Shown here in pieces: positions 7,141 to 15,603 of a stretch of 64,000 bases of DNA. Origin of the DNA: Clostridiales bacterium (lineage in GTDB: Bacteria; Bacillota; Clostridia; Lachnospirales; Lachnospiraceae); contig JAGZJZ010000015.1 of assembly GCA_018365455.1 (NCBI GenBank), positions 79,000-142,999 on the forward strand, given 5' to 3'. The translations under genes and the position numbers were made by a program. Within the stretch, counting starts at the first letter, position 1, and each line of letters starts with the position of its first letter. Under the pieces are notes generated by a model that was not told the DNA's origin, made no database searches, and was given only the letters and a program-made list of their open reading frames with translations.

Positions 7141-8505
7141 ATGAGTAATGAAAAACGATTACCCGAATTGACCGTCAGCGCATTTGCCGTTGGTACTCTG
7201 ACCGCCAGTCTGTATTATAGCCTGGTAAACAGTTATTTTAATTTTTATGTGACAGATATTGCCCTGGTTCCAACGGATGTATTCGGAACCGCCAGCTTTG
7301 TTGTGCGTCTTCTGTTTGTAATTATTGTACCGCTTCTGGGAGCGATGGTTCAAAACGGGCATTCCAGATTTGGTAAGTACCGGATGTGGATCTTTATCGG
7401 GGTTCCATTATCCCTTGTATTTACAATATTGTCCTTTACTAAATTTACCGGTTCCGGTGTGTTCCTCGCCGTATTTTATTCACTGGCGTATACGATTTCT
7501 TCAGGAGCAAGCAGTTTGTGCGGCAATGCCCAGATGTCCCTGATGAATGTTATTAGTAAGGATCCTTCCCAGCAGAGAAGACTGTCAACACGCCGGTCCC
7601 AGTATCAGGATATTGCGAAGATTTTGTTTTCGGCTACATTTTTGCCCCTGGTATTGTTTATTGGTGGAGAAAATCAGGCAAAGGGATACCAGTATACCGC
7701 AATTTTAATCGCGATACTGGCAGCGCTGGGATATCTTGCAACGGCATGGTCGGGTAAAAAATACGATATCTATGATGTAAAAGGGAAAGTACCCGATGAA
7801 ATTAAAAAATCAAAAATGTCTGCAAAACAAATGCTGGATTGTGTAATTAAGAATCCGCCGTTGATTTGTATGCTTATATCAGAGACATTAAAATTTACGG
7901 CATTTATGATTTTCATCTCTACATTTGCTTACTATTACCAGTACATATTAAATGATTTCAGCGCGATTACCGTAACCATGACGATTGCTTCCGTGGTAGC
8001 GCTCGGCTCCAGCCTCATTGCTCCAATTATTATTAAAAAAGCAGGCTCCAAAAATGCAGGAATCCTGGCACTGGCATTTTATGTGGTAGGTGCCCTGCTG
8101 CCCCGCTTTATGCCCCCAAGCGTTATGATGTTTGGAGTTGGCTTTGTACTGATTTATTTCGGTATGTCTTTAAATGCATGTGCAGGCCCGATTCAGTTTG
8201 TAAATTCATCCCTGTATTATCAGGCTAAAACCGGTCTGAATGCAACCGGATTTATTATGTCGCTGTATGTATTCCCGATTCAGCTTGGTATTGCTATATC
8301 AAGCGGTATGATCAACTGGCTCCTGTCCAGTATGGGATACGTTGCCGGCGCAGAACTGGTAGGATCACAGCTTGTGAGCCTGCAGAATATTATTCTGCTG
8401 ATTCCGGGACTTATGCTGCTGGCTGCGGCAATTCTGGTAATTGCTTATCCATTATCGGAGAAGAAGATGGCAGAAATCCATAGTAAGCTGGGCAATAATA
8501 TGTAA
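7141..8505 (+). CDS. GPH-family MFS transporter, second copy
   Basis: This 454-aa polytopic transporter is a paralogue of the protein at 909-2282. It shares VNSYFNFYVTDIALVP near the start, the loop NGHSRFGKYRMW and the C-terminal LSEKKMAEI. It is the last gene of the corrinoid methyltransferase operon, 39 bp after the dehydrogenase, with an AGGAGG site. Two diverged transporters in one locus suggest uptake of two related substrates, or uptake and product export. Substrate is unknown. Confidence 0.8.
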   Translation: MSNEKRLPELTVSAFAVGTLTASLYYSLVNSYFNFYVTDIALVPTDVFGTASFVVRLLFVIIVPLLGAMVQNGHSRFGKYRMWIFIGVPLSLVFTILSFTKFTGSGVFLAVFYSLAYTISSGASSLCGNAQMSLMNVISKDPSQQRRLSTRRSQYQDIAKILFSATFLPLVLFIGGENQAKGYQYTAILIAILAALGYLATAWSGKKYDIYDVKGKVPDEIKKSKMSAKQMLDCVIKNPPLICMLISETLKFTAFMIFISTFAYYYQYILNDFSAITVTMTIASVVALGSSLIAPIIIKKAGSKNAGILALAFYVVGALLPRFMPPSVMMFGVGFVLIYFGMSLNACAGPIQFVNSSLYYQAKTGLNATGFIMSLYVFPIQLGIAISSGMINWLLSSMGYVAGAELVGSQLVSLQNIILLIPGLMLLAAAILVIAYPLSEKKMAEIHSKLGNNM

Positions 8506-8561
8506 TACTCAAACAGGATATTCTCCAGGGAGCGGCATATTATGTCCTTTACAAAAAGTAA

Positions 8562-8590
8562 TTGACATCCCACAGTCTTAATGATAGAAT
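8562..8590 (+). promoter_or_regulatory. Promoter of the Mn riboswitch-ATPase unit
   Basis: TTGACA (8562-8567) and TAGAAT (8585-8590) with 17-bp spacing place the start near 8597, just before the riboswitch. Confidence 0.7.
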
Positions 8591-8600
8591 ATCATCAATT

Positions 8601-8690
8601 GAAAACACCCGTGAGGGAGTAGTTGGCGTATCGCAAGGTACGTGTCAAGTCAACATACTGACCAATTGGTCTGGCTTGCCTTAAATAATG
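8601..8690 (+). ncRNA. yybP-ykoY type manganese riboswitch
   Basis: The leader carries GTGAGGGAGTAG followed by a variable arm and then CAACATACTGACC, a short hairpin and GGCTTGCC. These match the two conserved metal-binding loops of the yybP-ykoY family as known from the Lactococcus yoaB leader. That family senses Mn2+ and turns on manganese exporters. Two terminators follow directly, and the next gene is a cation P-type ATPase, which is the classical regulated target. Boundaries are approximate. Confidence 0.82.
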
Positions 8691-8732
8691 AGACTCATGT
8701 ATAGGACTTATACTATACATGCGTCTTTTTTT
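8691..8732 (+). terminator. First terminator of the riboswitch expression platform
   Basis: The arms 8691-8704 and 8713-8726 pair over 14 positions with one mismatch, and a run of T follows to 8732. It directly follows the metal-sensing domain. Confidence 0.8.
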
Positions 8733-8771
8733 GACCCAAGTATAGCTTAAGTGCTGTACCTGGGTCTTTTT
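8733..8771 (+). terminator. Second, tandem terminator before the ATPase
   Basis: The arms 8733-8746 and 8751-8766 form a 13-of-14-bp stem (GACCCA...TGGGTC) and are followed by five T. It begins where the first T-run ends, so two terminators act in series 28 bp before the ATPase start. Confidence 0.75.
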
Positions 8772-8799
8772 GATTGCAAGACAAAAAGGAGGAAAAGAT

Positions 8800-11451
8800 A
8801 TGAAATATTATCTGGAGCCGAAAGACAAAGTGGTACAGTATTTTCAAAGTGATGTTCACAAAGGACTCACTTCCAAGCAGGTAGAAGAAAGCCGGAGAAA
8901 AAATGGTGCCAATATCCTGAAGAAAGAAAAACCGGTTTCTTTGGGACGGAGAATCTGGGATGCGGCAAAAGAACCAATGATTATCATGTTGATCCTGGCG
9001 GGATTCATTACGCTGGGAGTAAATGTCTCAAGAGCAATGACCGGAGGGGAAGCGGATTATCTGGAATGTATCGGCATTTTTGCCGCAATTTCGTTATCAG
9101 TAGTGATCACTGTGATTATGGAAGGGCGGAGTGCCAAGGCATTTGAGGAATTAAGCAAGATAACAGATGATACCATGGTGAAAGTTATCAGGAACGGGGA
9201 AGCTTCCATGGTCTGTCAAAAGGATATTGTGGCGGGCGATATTGTATGTCTGTCAACCGGAGACCGGATACCGGCAGATGGCCGTTTAATTGAGAGCAAC
9301 TCTCTTCATGCAGATGAATCAGCGCTTACCGGAGAGAGTCTTCCGTCGGAAAAAGATGATTCGGTAATTCTAAAGGATGAAAAGACTCCCGTTGCGGAAA
9401 GAGTGAATATGGTTTATTCAGGCTGTTTCATTACCAGTGGTACGGGGAAAATGACAGTAACCGGAGTTGGCGGACAGACAGAGTTTGGTAAGATTGCTTC
9501 GGAACTTTCGGCAGAGGATAAAACAAGTACACCCCTGCAGGAAAAATTAGCTGCACTTGGGAAAAAGATTACGATTTTGGGTGCCGCAGCCGCGGCGGTG
9601 GTATTTTTGCTCCAGGTATTCTTATTTACCTTCAACGGGACGGCAAGCTGGGAGACCATTTCTGAAGCATTTATTACCAGCATCGTTTTGATTGTAGCAG
9701 CAGTGCCGGAAGGGCTTCCCACCATTGTGGCGGTGTCCCTTTCCATTAACATTATTAAAATGTCAAAACAGAATGCCTTGGTGAAAAAAATGATTGCCTG
9801 CGAAACAGTGGGCTGTATCAATGTGATCTGTTCGGATAAGACCGGGACGCTGACTGAGAACCGCATGACCGTTACCAAGGTCTGTCAGGATAGGGATATG
9901 GTTTATCCCGATCAGGTCAGGGATGTTCATCTGATCCGCAATTTCTGTCTGAACAGTACGGCTGATATCAGGTGTGGAGAAGGTGAAAATCATTTTATCG
10001 GAAACCCTACCGAGTGTGCGCTGCTGGTTGCCGCAAATAAGGTAATCGGTAATTACAGAGATATACGAAATAGTTTCCGAATTGCATATGTATTTCCTTT
10101 TTCCTCCGAAACGAAGAACATGACAACGATCCAGCTGGATGCCGGGGGGTATCATATTTATTCTAAGGGAAGCCCGGAAAAAATTCTGGAGATGTGCACG
10201 CTTACAAAGTGGGAAAAAGAAAGAGCACAGGAAATGATGTATGAGTATGAGAGCAAAGCTTTTCGTGTCATTGCTTTTGCCCACAGAGCGTACACAGAGC
10301 AGATTACAGATTTCGAACAGGAGCGTCAGAAGCTGGAAGAGGGGATGCATTTCGACGGCTTTTGTGCAATTACGGACCCACTGAGAAAAGATGTCTGTAC
10401 AGCCGTAGACAAATGCCGCAAAGCGGGAATCGATGTAAAAATGCTGACCGGAGATAACATTATCACGGCATCTGCCATTGCCAGGGAACTGCAGCTGCTG
10501 GACGATGACCACATTGCAGTGGAAGCCAAGGTCATAGAGAGCATGAGTGAAGAACAGCTGGCAGAGACACTGCCCAGAATACGGGTAATAGCCAGAAGTA
10601 CGCCAACAGTTAAAATGCGCGTGGTAAAAGCCCTGAAAGCCAGAGGAGATGTAGTAGCTGTAACCGGTGATGGAATTAATGATGCGCCCGCAATTAAGAA
10701 TGCGGATGTTGGAATTGCCATGGGTATATCAGGAACGGAAGTATCCAAAGAAGCAAGCGATATTGTACTGCTGGATGACAGTTTTTCCACGATTGTGAAA
10801 GCGGTTCAGTGGGGGCGGGGAATTTATGAGAATTTCCAGCGCTTTATCCAGTTTCAGCTTACGGTTAATTTATCCAGCGTTATTGTTGTTCTGGCTTCTA
10901 TTATAGCTGGATTTGCCGCTCCGTTTTCTGCTCTTCAGCTGCTGTGGATCAATATTATCATGGATGGACCGCCTGCACTTACACTGGGATTGGAACCCAT
11001 ACGAGGTGATTTAATGAAGCAACGGCCAACCAGGAGAAATACCAGCATTGTTTCCAAAAGCATGCTGTCAAGAATTGTCATTAACGGGTTGTATATCTCC
11101 ATTGTGTTTATGGGGCAGCACTGGTTTAACTTTCTGGGAGGTGCGCAAAGAGAACTGCCCACCATTTTGTTTACGCTGTTTGTGGTCTTTCAGTTATTCA
11201 ATGCTTTCAACAGCCGGGAGCTTTCCGATACCAGTATTTTCTGTAATCTTGCATCCAACAGGCTGATGCTTGGTGTTTTTGCACTTACTTTTGCACTGCA
11301 GGTAATCATTACCCAGTTTGGAGGGGCTTTCTTTGGAACGGTACCATTAAGTTTTCTGATGTGGTGTAAAATTATTGCAGCTGGGTTTAGCGTACTCTTG
11401 GTGTCTGAAATTGTGAAATTGATAAAAAGAGCAATCTTGAATAGAAGATAG
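8800..11451 (+). CDS. P2-type cation-transporting ATPase (Mn2+/Ca2+ exporter candidate)
   Basis: This 883-aa P-type ATPase has the actuator TGES at 177-180, the M4 motif PEGLP at 303-307, the phosphorylation site D346-KTGT, the hinge MLTGDN, TGDGINDAPA, and an M6 segment WINIIMDGPPALTLG. These mark subtype P2A/P2B, the SERCA/PMCA-like group that pumps Ca2+ or Mn2+ out of bacteria. The Mn2+ riboswitch upstream argues for manganese efflux. The ATG at 8800 is chosen because AAGGAGG precedes it by 7 nt. An earlier in-frame TTG at 8770 lies in the terminator T-run. It converges with the superoxide dismutase gene. Confidence 0.88.
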   Translation: MKYYLEPKDKVVQYFQSDVHKGLTSKQVEESRRKNGANILKKEKPVSLGRRIWDAAKEPMIIMLILAGFITLGVNVSRAMTGGEADYLECIGIFAAISLSVVITVIMEGRSAKAFEELSKITDDTMVKVIRNGEASMVCQKDIVAGDIVCLSTGDRIPADGRLIESNSLHADESALTGESLPSEKDDSVILKDEKTPVAERVNMVYSGCFITSGTGKMTVTGVGGQTEFGKIASELSAEDKTSTPLQEKLAALGKKITILGAAAAAVVFLLQVFLFTFNGTASWETISEAFITSIVLIVAAVPEGLPTIVAVSLSINIIKMSKQNALVKKMIACETVGCINVICSDKTGTLTENRMTVTKVCQDRDMVYPDQVRDVHLIRNFCLNSTADIRCGEGENHFIGNPTECALLVAANKVIGNYRDIRNSFRIAYVFPFSSETKNMTTIQLDAGGYHIYSKGSPEKILEMCTLTKWEKERAQEMMYEYESKAFRVIAFAHRAYTEQITDFEQERQKLEEGMHFDGFCAITDPLRKDVCTAVDKCRKAGIDVKMLTGDNIITASAIARELQLLDDDHIAVEAKVIESMSEEQLAETLPRIRVIARSTPTVKMRVVKALKARGDVVAVTGDGINDAPAIKNADVGIAMGISGTEVSKEASDIVLLDDSFSTIVKAVQWGRGIYENFQRFIQFQLTVNLSSVIVVLASIIAGFAAPFSALQLLWINIIMDGPPALTLGLEPIRGDLMKQRPTRRNTSIVSKSMLSRIVINGLYISIVFMGQHWFNFLGGAQRELPTILFTLFVVFQLFNAFNSRELSDTSIFCNLASNRLMLGVFALTFALQVIITQFGGAFFGTVPLSFLMWCKIIAAGFSVLLVSEIVKLIKRAILNRR

Positions 11452-11459
11452 AACGAAGT

Positions 11460-11503
11460 TGGGAGAATGGGGAATTTCATATTCCTGCATTCTCCCATTT
11501 TTT
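11460..11503. terminator. Bidirectional terminator between ATPase and SOD genes
   Basis: GGGAGAATG (11461-11469) pairs with CATTCTCCC (11488-11496), and T-rich or A-rich flanks allow use in both directions for the two convergent genes. Confidence 0.75.
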
Positions 11504-11505
11504 AA

Positions 11506-12141
11506 TTAAGTATAGCCATTAATAAATGCAAGATAATTCTGTGCTACGGTTTTCCAGTTAACAAGGTGGAACCAGTCTTTGATATAAGATGTACGGTTGT
11601 TAAAATGTTTTAAATAATAGGCATGTTCCCAGAGATCCAGGTTCAGCAGGGGATGCAGATGCATGGGCAGCGGTGTGTCCTGGTTGGCAGTAGTTATAAT
11701 TTGAAGCGTTCCGTCACGATCTGCAACCAGCCAGGCATATCCGGATCCGAAGACGGACAAGGCGGCAGCTGAAAATTGGTCTTCAAAATTCTGAAAGTTT
11801 CCAAAAGTCTGGTCCAGATAAAATGCAAATGTACCCAAAGGCCTGTCAATGCTGGGGCTTGCCATGTTGTTAAAGTAAAATCGATGGTTATAGACACCCC
11901 CTGCATTGTTCAGAAGCGGTGTTCTGATATTTTCAGGAAGTGAAGGAGCATGGAGAATCAGCTGCTCCAAGGTCATATTCTGCAGCTGAGGCTGGGTTTT
12001 CAGAATATTATTTAAATTGTCTACATAAGTCTGTAAATGCCGGTCATGGTGAAGGTACATGGTTCTTTCGTCAATATAAGGCTCCAATGCACTGTAGCTG
12101 TATGGCAGGGGATAATTTACAAAAGGATAGTGTTCGCTCAA
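11506..12141 (-). CDS. sodA: Superoxide dismutase, Fe/Mn family, MnSOD-like residues
   Basis: This 211-aa dismutase converts superoxide to peroxide and oxygen. Metal ligands are H31, H86, D169 and H173 (in LHHDRHLQTYV, GGVYNH and LDLWEHAYY). The NNAGG before the second ligand and Q154 in TANQDTPL are MnSOD-type positions rather than FeSOD. The residue after the gateway histidine H35 is Leu, where His is usual. The start is TTG, with AAAGGA upstream. It lies tail to tail with the Mn-responsive ATPase, so the pair may balance manganese supply and use. The metal itself is inferred. Confidence 0.88.
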   Translation of the reverse strand: MSEHYPFVNYPLPYSYSALEPYIDERTMYLHHDRHLQTYVDNLNNILKTQPQLQNMTLEQLILHAPSLPENIRTPLLNNAGGVYNHRFYFNNMASPSIDRPLGTFAFYLDQTFGNFQNFEDQFSAAALSVFGSGYAWLVADRDGTLQIITTANQDTPLPMHLHPLLNLDLWEHAYYLKHFNNRTSYIKDWFHLVNWKTVAQNYLAFINGYT

Positions 12142-12225
12142 AGGCTCTGTTCCTTTCTTTTTCTTCTATATATATGATGTAGAATCAAATACATAACAGG
12201 AAATGGGAAGTATCCAGATGGAAAA

Positions 12226-12738
12226 CTAACAGAGATCTTTTTGCATAAAAACATCCGCATACTGGTTATGATTGTAGCGGGGAATTTCATAGAAACCGTT
12301 TTTGCAATAAAGGGATATGGCGGAGCGGCTTTCCCGAGTTGAATCCAGAAGTATCTTTTGGTATCCCTGGTCAGCAGCAAACTGGATGGCATGGGTCAAC
12401 AGTCTTCTGCCTAAGCCCATCCCCTGATATCTATTGTACACGTACATCATTTTTAATTCGCAAGCATCAGGAGCAAGTACTTTAACGGCACTGCATCCAA
12501 TGATTTCACCGCCATCAGTCAGGCACCAGAATGCAAGAAAAGAGTGAGAAATATCGGTTATTGCCTTATGCCGTCCCAGGGGGTCAAAAGTTCTTCCTGA
12601 CTCCGGCATACACTTCCGAAGAAATTGAAAAAGGTCTTTTTGAAGAATCGGGCTGTATTCCTGCAGCTGTACGCGTTCCGGGTTTCTTCTACGCTTACCG
12701 GCAGGTTGGCTTTCTGATAAATTCTGATGTGTTTTCAT
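12226..12738 (-). CDS. GNAT N-acetyltransferase
   Basis: This 170-aa acetyltransferase has a GNAT core from about residue 25 on, with the acetyl-CoA loop RYQGMGLGRRLL and the later SAISLYCKNGFYEIP that closes the fold. The target is unknown. The ATG at 12738 is preferred over a GTG four codons upstream because GAGGG precedes it at normal spacing. It lies upstream of the SOD gene on the same strand, with an 84-bp gap. Confidence 0.82.
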   Translation of the reverse strand: MKTHQNLSESQPAGKRRRNPERVQLQEYSPILQKDLFQFLRKCMPESGRTFDPLGRHKAITDISHSFLAFWCLTDGGEIIGCSAVKVLAPDACELKMMYVYNRYQGMGLGRRLLTHAIQFAADQGYQKILLDSTRESRSAISLYCKNGFYEIPRYNHNQYADVFMQKDLC

Positions 12739-12925
12739 GTTTTCCCTCACAAGTTTTTTTGTTTATTATAGCAATGAATGTAAAAAAGAAAAAGAGATTT
12801 TATATATTATTGGATGCTTTGTGAATGAAAATAAGTTATAATAAAGAAAGGATAACCATCAGTTATGGAACGGCAATTATAATGATTGGTCTTAAATCAG
12901 CACGGGTCATAGAAGGGAGCAGGAA

Positions 12926-13831
12926 GTGGATAAACCAATCGATAAGAAGTGGGAAGTGAAAATTGTTCATCCGGAGGATACCGGGCTTCGCAGGGCCTAT
13001 AACCGCCTGACGCAATCTGTTTTTGGTTTTCAGTTTGAGGAATGGTATCAGGAGGGATGGTGGAAAGACCAGCATGTACCCTATATGCTGGTATGGGATA
13101 ATGAGGCGGCAGCGAATATTTCCGTAAATATTATGGAACTGAATGTATTCGGAGAGCGGAAGGTCTGCCTCCAGCTGGGGACGGTTATGACTGCAGAGGA
13201 ATACCGGGGTCAGGGGTATGCCAGGCTGCTGATGGAAAAGGTACTGGAAACATACAGAGACAGTTATGATATGATTTATCTTTTTGCAAATGATACTGTA
13301 TTAGACTTTTATCCCAGATACGGATTTGAGAAATTGACACAATTTTATTATGTGAAGGAAATCAGGATGGACCAGCCCCCAGATCATCAATATCATGTGC
13401 GGAAGCTGGAACTGGACAGAGAAGAGGATAAAGAACTGGCAGTCAGATTTATGAAAAAGGGGAATCCCTTTTCCGGTCTGGCGATGGTTAACAATGCTGA
13501 ACTGTATATGTTTTACGTAATGATGTCTGATGGAGAGCAGCTTTACTACATAGAAGAGCTGGAAGTTCTGGCTTTTGCAGAATATCAGGGTAACAGATTG
13601 ATTCTGGCAGAGGTACTCTGTGAAAAATCTGTTGGGGCATCGTTATCACAGATTTTGGAAATATTGGCGAAGGATAAGATTACCCAGGTAGAATTGCAGT
13701 TTACACCAAAGGAGACAGACGGATATGAGATTAGAGAATTGACAGGGGAATGCACCTTATTCTGTACCGGCAGGGATACGGTATTATTTCGGGATAAGAA
13801 ATGCATGTTTCCTATTTTATCGCATACCTGA
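12926..13831 (+). CDS. Two-domain GNAT acetyltransferase (Eis-like)
   Basis: This 301-aa protein has an N-terminal GNAT domain with the CoA loop EEYRGQGYARLLMEK near residue 95 and FYPRYGFEKL near 130. A second poorly conserved half follows, as in Eis/Acetyltransf_9 proteins. The start is GTG behind GGAGCAGGAA. The acceptor substrate is unknown. It is convergent with the nucleoside phosphorylase, with a strong terminator between them. Confidence 0.75.
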   Translation: MDKPIDKKWEVKIVHPEDTGLRRAYNRLTQSVFGFQFEEWYQEGWWKDQHVPYMLVWDNEAAANISVNIMELNVFGERKVCLQLGTVMTAEEYRGQGYARLLMEKVLETYRDSYDMIYLFANDTVLDFYPRYGFEKLTQFYYVKEIRMDQPPDHQYHVRKLELDREEDKELAVRFMKKGNPFSGLAMVNNAELYMFYVMMSDGEQLYYIEELEVLAFAEYQGNRLILAEVLCEKSVGASLSQILEILAKDKITQVELQFTPKETDGYEIRELTGECTLFCTGRDTVLFRDKKCMFPILSHT

Positions 13832-13860
13832 CAGGGGACATAACGAATTATAGCTTATAT

Positions 13861-13902
13861 AGCGGGGCAGCGTTTTTCAACAGGAGATGCTGCCCCGCTT
13901 TG
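13861..13902. terminator. Terminator between GNAT and phosphorylase genes
   Basis: AGCGGGGCAGC (13861-13871) pairs perfectly with GCTGCCCCGCT (13889-13899), followed by TTGTT. The position between two convergent genes suggests use in both directions. Confidence 0.8.
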
Positions 13903-14667
13903 TTACAGTGCAATTGCACATTCCAATGCCAGTGCCATGTATTTCTCTGCATTTGACATTCCATAGAGTTCCAGATCACGGGGGTCCCAGCTGGTACAAT
14001 CCAGGTTATCTGCACCATATAAAAATTGTATAAAAGGGATGTTTCGAAATTGTGCCGCAGCAAGCATTGAGGCATATTCCATATCCACACCGATACAGCC
14101 ATCTTTTTTCCGCTCGGCTATGCGGTCTGGCGTTTCTCTGTAAATGGCATCTGTTGTCCAGATTTTGCCCTTGACATAAGGGCAGTCTAATTTATCCAGA
14201 CAGGAAGTAAGTATGGTGGTAGATATTGGATCAGCTGCCAGCTCAGGGGAAGGGGGTGCATAGTGGTAGCTGGTTCCTTCATCACGGACTGCAGAGGTGG
14301 GAACGATGAGATTGCTTCCAATTGCTCGATCGTCCAGGATTCCGCAGCAGCCGAACAAGACAAACTTCTGTGCACCCATGGCTACAATTTCCTCAAAGCC
14401 TGCAACACAAGCCGGACCACCTACTTTTGAAAGGTAGAAAGCAATGTTCTCTCCACCATAACAGATTTTATAAACAGGTGTTGGACCAGTGGCTGCGTAT
14501 AGTTGGGCAATCATCTCTGCCCCATTAACGGAGGCAAACTTTTCAATCATTTCATTAGAAAAAGTAGATATACAGATCTTGGGAAAATCATGAATGGGTT
14601 TCACAGAATCCCAGGGATTAATAAATGCAGTCCGGGTTGAATCAAATTTTTCAAAAGCAGTTGCCAT
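13903..14667 (-). CDS. Nucleoside phosphorylase (uridine/purine phosphorylase family)
   Basis: This 254-aa PNP_UDP_1 enzyme splits nucleosides with phosphate. Visible family segments are the substrate region VGGPACVAGFEEIVAMGA, the FGCCGIL turn and GVDMEYASMLAAA near residue 195, where the ribose-binding Met-Glu lies. Base preference cannot be read with confidence, but the layout suits a uridine phosphorylase-like enzyme. It is the second gene of an operon with the TetR regulator, 33 bp downstream of it, so it is probably the regulated target. Confidence 0.83.
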   Translation of the reverse strand: MATAFEKFDSTRTAFINPWDSVKPIHDFPKICISTFSNEMIEKFASVNGAEMIAQLYAATGPTPVYKICYGGENIAFYLSKVGGPACVAGFEEIVAMGAQKFVLFGCCGILDDRAIGSNLIVPTSAVRDEGTSYHYAPPSPELAADPISTTILTSCLDKLDCPYVKGKIWTTDAIYRETPDRIAERKKDGCIGVDMEYASMLAAAQFRNIPFIQFLYGADNLDCTSWDPRDLELYGMSNAEKYMALALECAIAL

Positions 14668-14700
14668 AAGAACCTCCTTATTTATATAAATATTTTTTAG

Positions 14701-15294
14701 TTATGAAGCATTTACGGATGGCAGAAGCAGGAGTTTTACCTGTTCGGTAATGCGGTGGGGGATGTCTCTGTCAATGGGCATAAGCCGGCTGTACATACGT
14801 ACTCCCTGATAAGAAAATACAATCATATCAAATACAGCTGTAATATCTACTTTCCTGAATTCCTTCCGGTCTATGCCATATTGTATGAATCTGCTCCACA
14901 TTTCTTTGGAAAGCAGATATTGATGCAGCAGAGCATTGGGCGCAGCACCAGACTGGGGAAGGCTGTAAAATTCGTAGATCGCAATACTCAATGAATTGCC
15001 GGAATCCAGCATTTCCATTTGGTAGCGTTCCAGAACGCTTTCAAGAATGGAGACAGCCGATTCATTTTGATTGATCTTTTCTGAAAACTCATCTTCCTGG
15101 TTCTTTAAAAGCACTTCTAAAATTTCAGCAAATATTTGCTTTGTACTGTCATAATGGCGGTATAAACCGCCGCGGCTGAGTCCGGTACAATCACAGATAT
15201 CTTTCATTGTAACTTCTTTAAATCCCTTTTTAGCAAAAAGCGCATAAGAGTTATTAAGAATTAGTCCGCGGGTTTCGTTTCCTCTTTTGTTCAT
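14701..15294 (-). CDS. TetR-family transcriptional regulator
   Basis: This 197-aa regulator has an N-terminal HTH (about residues 9-55: LFAKKGFKEVTMKDICDCTG, then SRGGLYRHYDSTKQIF) and a helical ligand domain. Its promoter spacer holds a 12-bp palindrome and a second copy lies at the start site, so it probably represses itself and the nucleoside phosphorylase that follows. The ligand is unknown, though a nucleoside or related compound is a reasonable guess. Confidence 0.88.
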   Translation of the reverse strand: MNKRGNETRGLILNNSYALFAKKGFKEVTMKDICDCTGLSRGGLYRHYDSTKQIFAEILEVLLKNQEDEFSEKINQNESAVSILESVLERYQMEMLDSGNSLSIAIYEFYSLPQSGAAPNALLHQYLLSKEMWSRFIQYGIDRKEFRKVDITAVFDMIVFSYQGVRMYSRLMPIDRDIPHRITEQVKLLLLPSVNAS

Positions 15295-15388
15295 GGTATT
15301 TTCCTTTTTTAGTTTGAGCCAACTGTCTTTTTTGCATAATTATAAAATGCAGAGAACAGCGGCTGGTTTTATAAGAGTTATAATAAAT

Positions 15389-15440
15389 GCGACACATGTG
15401 TCTCTAAAAGCATTATAAGACACATGTGTCGCAAAGTCAA
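15389..15440 (-). promoter_or_regulatory. TetR promoter with double operator
   Basis: On the minus strand TTGACT (15435-15440) and TATAAT (15412-15417) are 17 bp apart. The palindrome GACACATGTGTC fills the spacer (15419-15430) and is repeated perfectly at 15391-15402 near the start site. The two copies are arranged as a larger inverted repeat from 15389 to 15432. This is a textbook autorepression layout. Confidence 0.85.
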
Positions 15441-15511
15441 GGAAATGATTTTCACTAAACAGCTTATTTAAAACAAAAAAGAGATAAGTTGATAAAAAAT
15501 GATCTGGTTGA

Positions 15512-15540
15512 TTGATATTGAAGGAGGGGTATGCTAAATT
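15512..15540 (+). promoter_or_regulatory. Possible promoter of the CoiA-like gene
   Basis: TTGATA (15512-15517) and TAAATT (15535-15540) have 17-bp spacing, about 60 bp before the gene. The match is moderate. The rest of the gap between 15295 and 15603 holds the TetR operators and no gene. Confidence 0.4.
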
Positions 15541-15603
15541 ATAAATAAATATTATTTACATATTTCAAATTTTGAACGGAATTTGTGATAAAGGAGCGAT
15601 GTT

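Noticed and set aside
9763..10512. 249-codon minus-strand frame in the ATPase gene
   Set aside because: Fully inside a well-conserved P-type ATPase. Antisense shadow without ribosome site.
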